From: Candidatus Aminicenantes bacterium UBA4820 | GTDB lineage: Bacteria; Acidobacteriota; UBA4820 | Assembly (NCBI GenBank): GCA_002402325.1 | Contig: DHFQ01000113.1 | Coordinates: forward strand, 6,219 to 16,106 | Direction of reading: 5' to 3' | Length of the DNA stretch: 9,888 bases | Shown here: positions 6,934-9,888 of the stretch, piece after piece | Layout of the letters: each line of letters starts with the position of its first letter | Position numbering within the stretch: position 1 is the first letter of the stretch | Notes under the pieces: model-generated | What the model saw: the letters and a program-made list of their open reading frames with translations, nothing else | What the model was told of the DNA's origin: nothing | Databases searched by the model: none | Translations under genes and position numbers: made by a program

Positions 6934-7452
6934 CTATTTTGGTGTGCCGGGATATGCCTTATCCATCTCTGCAATTATGTCAGTCGTAACATCAAGGGCA
7001 TCAGAGGCAAATAGGCATAAATTTTTCTCTATTATTAAAGAATATCCCTTTGATTTGGCGTATCTTTGAATAATCTCATCAAGTTTTTTACCAAACTCTT
7101 CTTTCATCTTGCCACTTCTATTGTCCATATCATCCTGAGATGCCTTTGCAAAAGCCTGTGCTTCATAAAGCTTTTGCTGGAATTGAGACCTCAAATCATC
7201 CTTTTTGTCATCAGCAATCTTTGGGTCTTTGATTCTTTCATCAAGCGCCTTCAATTCAGATTCTTTAGCGTTGATCTCGCCCTGCTTCTTGTCAAAGAAT
7301 GATTGAAGTTCACTTTTTACCCTCTGCCCTTCCTTTGATTTTTCAATGATTGATTGAGGGTCAACCACCGCGATTTTCAACTGTTGAGAAAAAATTGATA
7401 CCGAAATTAGTGAAATTACTAAGGCTGAAAATAAAACAATAACTTTACGCAT
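6934..7452 (-). CDS. skp: Skp/OmpH-family periplasmic chaperone
   Basis: Skp is a trimeric periplasmic holdase that captures unfolded outer-membrane proteins after Sec export and delivers them to the BAM complex. The protein has 172 residues, similar to other OmpH-family members. Residues 1-22 form a signal peptide (MRKVIVLFSA start, cleavage probably near SIFS/QQ). The mature N-terminus LKIAVVDPQSIIEKS matches the first strand and helix of the family. Residues about 45-125 are highly charged, with K, E, D and Q in a heptad-like pattern typical of the tentacle coiled coils. The C-terminal part, YAKSKGYSLIIEK followed by DVTTDIIAEMDKAYP, is the conserved body-domain segment of this family. It has the best ribosome binding site of the operon's early genes. 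It lies between bamA and lpxD, its standard location in many diderms. Confidence 0.94.
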   Translation of the reverse strand: MRKVIVLFSALVISLISVSIFSQQLKIAVVDPQSIIEKSKEGQRVKSELQSFFDKKQGEINAKESELKALDERIKDPKIADDKKDDLRSQFQQKLYEAQAFAKASQDDMDNRSGKMKEEFGKKLDEIIQRYAKSKGYSLIIEKNLCLFASDALDVTTDIIAEMDKAYPGTPK

Positions 7453-7456
7453 TTAA

Positions 7457-7463
7457 TCCTCCA
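7457..7463 (-). promoter_or_regulatory. Strong ribosome binding site of skp
   Basis: TGGAGGA on the minus strand contains GGAGG, placed 5 nt before the skp ATG at 7452. It occupies the short bamA-skp gap, one of the very few non-coding stretches of the operon. It may allow skp to be translated at a higher rate than its coupled neighbours, as would suit an abundant chaperone (inference). Confidence 0.8.
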
Positions 7464-7472
7464 TATCTTAAA

Positions 7473-9815
7473 TTAGAATGTCAGTCCTATCGTAAACTGG
7501 AAATGAGAGAAATCATCCCCCGGTTTTTCCTTTAAGTTTGTTGCCCAGATCAGTCTTAAGGGTACATTGAACATAGGAATAAAAAATCTTACTTCTACCC
7601 CGGCGTCTGCCCTGTAATTGGATAAATCCCATTTTTGCCTTTCGTGATAAGTGTTTCCGATATCACCAAAAAAGGCAACATCCATCTGTTCGGTTATGTG
7701 AAAAACATACTCAATGTTTGAAAGATAGTATCTGTTTCCACCCTCAATTGTTCCTGATTGAACATCAACAAAATACCTGTCATCTTTTGTCAAAGGATAG
7801 ACACTTCTTATTCCAAATCCTCTTAAAGAATCTTCGCCTCCAAGGAAGAATCTCTCCCATAAGGGCAATTCTCTTCCATCAAAAGGCGTTATGTAACCAG
7901 CCTTAAATTGGAAGGCAAAATTCTGTTTTTTAAATGTCGGTAAAAATAGGCTTCCCTGATATGTTGGTTCTAAAAAGTAGTTATCTCCACCAAAGGGACC
8001 TCCCGCAACATTCATTGTGAGGTAGGAAGACCAGCCTCTTGATGGTCTAAAGGGATTGTTGACGGAATTCCAGAATAGACTTGCAAAAAACATTGAAGTC
8101 GTTGTATCCCTGTTATACAATCCGTAGACATCTGGATTAGCGTAAATGTAACTCTCAACATTTTTTACTTTCGCTTTTTCAAATTTGTATCCAATCTGGT
8201 AACCTGCAAAATCTCCCCATGGGAAAGTAACAGCAAAAGTTCCACCTTTTGCGATCTGATCAAATTGTAAATAACTTAATTTTTGATCATAAATAGAAGT
8301 GGAGAAACCCGTTCTATACCCAAAGAACCACGGGTCTGAATAGGTTATTGAATAAAGTTTTTGAACTTTTCCGAAATCGACATTTAGACTTAAAGTTGTT
8401 CCTCTTCCAAGAAAGTTGTAAGTCTTGAACTGCCCGGTAAGAAAGAACCCATTAATTCCGCCATAACCTCCGCCGAATAGAAGTTCATTTTTGTTTGCTT
8501 CGGTTCCTGTTATCTTTACATCAACCTTATTTTCATTCGGGACCTTTACGATCACGGGGTCTTCTTTAATATCAAAAAGCCCTGTCATCTTTAATCTATA
8601 CAAACCTCTTTCATATTTTTTGTAATTAAAAAGTTCCTGTTCATAAATCTGCATCTCTCTTCTTAAAACATAGTCTCTTGTTGAAGAGTTCCCGAAGAAC
8701 TCAATTTTATTTACAAAATATTTCTCGTTTTCAGTAATGGATATAGTAATATTAAGAATTTTCGTATCAGGGTGTCTATCATAAATTGGAGTTGCTGTTG
8801 CATATATGTATCCCTTCTCTCCATATTTCTTTTCCATCGCTTTGAGGACAGAATCAAATCCAACCTTATTAAAGGTTTTTCCCTTTTCAAATTTAAAGCC
8901 CTTGAAAAGGTCATTCTCTTCAATAACCTTGTTGCCTTCGACTGAAACATCACCTAAGTTATAAGAAATTCCCTCTTTTATCGGAATTGTTATTGTTATA
9001 TCCTTTTTCTTCCCATTTTTTGCCAGTTCCGATTCAATTATTGGATCCTGTATTTCAACATCAAGGTAACCCTGAGATTCGTAAAGTTCTCTCAAGATCT
9101 TTTCATCCTCTTGATATCTACTTTCAGAATAAATATCGTGCCTTGTTATCCACGATAAAAACCAGTGTTCTCTCGTCTTTTTTAAGGTGTTTCTTAATTT
9201 TCTTTCGCTGAATGCCTTGACACCCATAAACTGCACTTTTTTGATTCTTGCCTTTGGGCCCTCTTCAATATGAAAAATGACAGCAACCTGAGATTTTCCA
9301 AGATTTTGTATTTCTGATGTTACCGTAGCATCAGGAAAGCCTTTCTCAGCAGCCATAAACCTCAAGGCTGACTCCGCTTTTTTGACGGTATCAAAATTTA
9401 GAACAGTGCCTGTCTTGACATCAGCCTTGTTTTCTTTCAATTTATCAATGATTGAAGTGGATGTAAGTTTCTTTGACCCTTTGTATTCAACTGAGGAGAC
9501 GAGAGGTTTTTCCTTGATTTTAAATATGATTTCAACTCCTTCAGGGGTTTCATTTTCTTCAACTGAAAGGTCCTCAAAAATACCTGAATCCCATACTCTT
9601 TTAAATTCTTTTTGAATATACGCTTCATCGTAAGTCTGACCTGGCCTGAGGGAAGTCAAAGCAAGAAATGCATCCTGAGTCATTCTGTCGGCGCCTTCAA
9701 TTGAAATTTTTGAAATGGTTTTTTCCTCGGCAAAAATGGAGAAGCAAAATAGAAAAATAAAGGCAAGAACAATCAAGAAAGACAATTTATTACAAAAAGA
9801 TACTATTTCCTTCAT
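7473..9815 (-). CDS. bamA: BamA, outer-membrane protein assembly factor
   Basis: BamA is the Omp85-family core of the BAM complex. It folds and inserts beta-barrel proteins into the outer membrane. From the ATG at 9815 the protein has 780 residues, close to the family norm. Residues 1-29 form a hydrophobic signal peptide ending SIFA before EEKT. Five POTRA domains follow, at roughly 33-104, 105-187, 188-283, 284-364 and 365-438. The 16-strand barrel region spans about 445-780. The conserved loop-6 motif appears as LRGF (664-667), and the chain ends in aromatic Phe (IGLTF), the usual outer-membrane barrel signal. The reading frame extends upstream to a TTG at 9836, but no Shine-Dalgarno precedes that codon, whereas GGAAAGGGAAG sits directly before the ATG. 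The gene is followed by skp after 20 nt, a conserved pairing of porin-assembly factors. Identification is secure; only the exact start is open. Confidence 0.97.
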   Translation of the reverse strand: MKEIVSFCNKLSFLIVLAFIFLFCFSIFAEEKTISKISIEGADRMTQDAFLALTSLRPGQTYDEAYIQKEFKRVWDSGIFEDLSVEENETPEGVEIIFKIKEKPLVSSVEYKGSKKLTSTSIIDKLKENKADVKTGTVLNFDTVKKAESALRFMAAEKGFPDATVTSEIQNLGKSQVAVIFHIEEGPKARIKKVQFMGVKAFSERKLRNTLKKTREHWFLSWITRHDIYSESRYQEDEKILRELYESQGYLDVEIQDPIIESELAKNGKKKDITITIPIKEGISYNLGDVSVEGNKVIEENDLFKGFKFEKGKTFNKVGFDSVLKAMEKKYGEKGYIYATATPIYDRHPDTKILNITISITENEKYFVNKIEFFGNSSTRDYVLRREMQIYEQELFNYKKYERGLYRLKMTGLFDIKEDPVIVKVPNENKVDVKITGTEANKNELLFGGGYGGINGFFLTGQFKTYNFLGRGTTLSLNVDFGKVQKLYSITYSDPWFFGYRTGFSTSIYDQKLSYLQFDQIAKGGTFAVTFPWGDFAGYQIGYKFEKAKVKNVESYIYANPDVYGLYNRDTTTSMFFASLFWNSVNNPFRPSRGWSSYLTMNVAGGPFGGDNYFLEPTYQGSLFLPTFKKQNFAFQFKAGYITPFDGRELPLWERFFLGGEDSLRGFGIRSVYPLTKDDRYFVDVQSGTIEGGNRYYLSNIEYVFHITEQMDVAFFGDIGNTYHERQKWDLSNYRADAGVEVRFFIPMFNVPLRLIWATNLKEKPGDDFSHFQFTIGLTF

Positions 9816-9826
9816 CTTCCCTTTCC
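9816..9826 (-). promoter_or_regulatory. Ribosome binding site deciding the bamA start
   Basis: The purine-rich stretch GGAAAGGGAAG lies immediately 5' of the ATG at 9815. Its AAGGGA core is only a few bases from the start, so spacing is short. The alternative in-frame TTG at 9836 has no purine-rich element before it and lies in the loop of an inverted repeat, so the ATG is preferred. Confidence 0.5.
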
Positions 9827-9845
9827 AATTCCGCAAGCGGGAATT
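9827..9845. repeat. Imperfect inverted repeat in the bamA leader
   Basis: On the plus strand aattccgc is followed by aa and then gcgg-g-aatt, giving a stem of 8 base pairs with a single bulged base and a very tight loop. It lies 11 nt upstream of the preferred bamA ATG and next to its ribosome binding site. No T-run follows in the direction of transcription, so it does not look like an intrinsic terminator. It could be an operator-like palindrome, an mRNA hairpin affecting translation, or chance. Confidence 0.4.
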
Positions 9846-9856
9846 CTAAAGAAAGA

Positions 9857-9885
9857 AGTATAACATTATTTTCAAACTTTTTCAT
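9857..9885 (-). promoter_or_regulatory. Possible sigma70-type promoter upstream of bamA
   Basis: Reading the minus strand, TATACT (9862-9857) resembles a -10 box. ATGAAA (9885-9880), 17 nt upstream, matches 4 of 6 bases of the TTGACA consensus. Transcription would start near 9850, just before the inverted repeat. This is a weak match in AT-rich DNA at the window edge, where such hexamers arise easily by chance, and the operon may instead continue from genes beyond the window. Confidence 0.22.
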
Positions 9886-9888
9886 CTT

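Noticed and set aside
8711..8953. Second minus-strand frame of 80 codons inside bamA
   Set aside because: It is out of frame within the POTRA4-5 coding region, which is intact and family-like; it is a frame shadow.
9834..9836. TTG as alternative bamA start, adding seven residues (MRNWKGK)
   Set aside because: No Shine-Dalgarno precedes it, it falls in the loop of the inverted repeat, and the ATG at 9815 gives a normal signal peptide with a purine-rich site directly before it.
9827..9845. The inverted repeat as an intrinsic terminator of an upstream gene
   Set aside because: The stem is short and is followed in the direction of transcription by a purine-rich sequence instead of a T-run.
9790..9888. 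Minus-strand frame starting at an ATG at 9885 and ending TAA at 9790, 31 codons, overlapping the bamA start by 26 nt
   Set aside because: It resembles no family I recognise, has no visible ribosome binding site within the window and is truncated by the window edge. It could be the tail of an upstream gene, but another frame also stops at 9874-9872 (ending DEKV), so the upstream gene end cannot be decided from here.
1..9888. tRNA, rRNA, CRISPR array, insertion sequence or defence island
   Set aside because: Coding sequence covers nearly the whole window; I saw no cloverleaf, regularly spaced repeats, transposase motifs or terminal inverted repeats.

Overview
All genes in this window lie on the minus strand, so transcription runs from high to low coordinates. 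The window is one tightly packed cell-envelope operon of a diderm (outer-membrane, lipid A-making) bacterium. The DNA is AT-rich. The TonB-like protein and the sulfatase-fold/TPR fusion at the distal end resemble what I associate with Acidobacteriota and nearby phyla. That placement is an inference from gene style, not a demonstrated assignment.

Layout in transcription order: bamA (9815-7473, outer-membrane protein assembly), skp/ompH (7452-6934, periplasmic chaperone), lpxD (6931-5921), fabZ (5934-5497) and lpxA (5500-4721). These are followed by a Gfo/Idh/MocA oxidoreductase like the GnnA proteins found in lipid A clusters (4719-3778), a serine hydrolase of the beta-lactamase/PBP-like family with no signal peptide (3796-2735), a membrane-anchored TonB-like protein (2742-1615), and a sulfatase/alkaline phosphatase-fold protein with C-terminal TPRs that runs off the window at coordinate 1. 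The first five genes are the widely conserved bamA-skp-lpxD-fabZ-lpxA block. It links outer-membrane protein insertion with the first acylation (LpxA), the N-acylation (LpxD) and supply of 3-hydroxyacyl chains (FabZ shares the pool of 3-hydroxyacyl-ACP).

Junctions are extremely compact: 20 nt between bamA and skp, 2 nt between skp and lpxD, a 14 nt lpxD/fabZ overlap, ATGA overlaps at fabZ/lpxA and at tonB-like/sulfatase, 1 nt between lpxA and the oxidoreductase, and 19 nt and 8 nt overlaps around the serine hydrolase. I see no internal terminator and no gene-free stretch over 300 nt. The only leader sequence is the roughly 70 nt upstream of bamA, which holds a possible weak promoter and a short inverted repeat.

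The window is mostly conserved housekeeping. The points worth a second look are the GnnA-like gene next to lpxA without a visible GnnB partner, the lack of lpxI/lpxB after lpxA, the Thr in place of Cys/Ser at the sulfatase nucleophile position, and the altered second catalytic motif of the cytoplasmic-looking serine hydrolase. I found no RNA genes, mobile elements or CRISPR.
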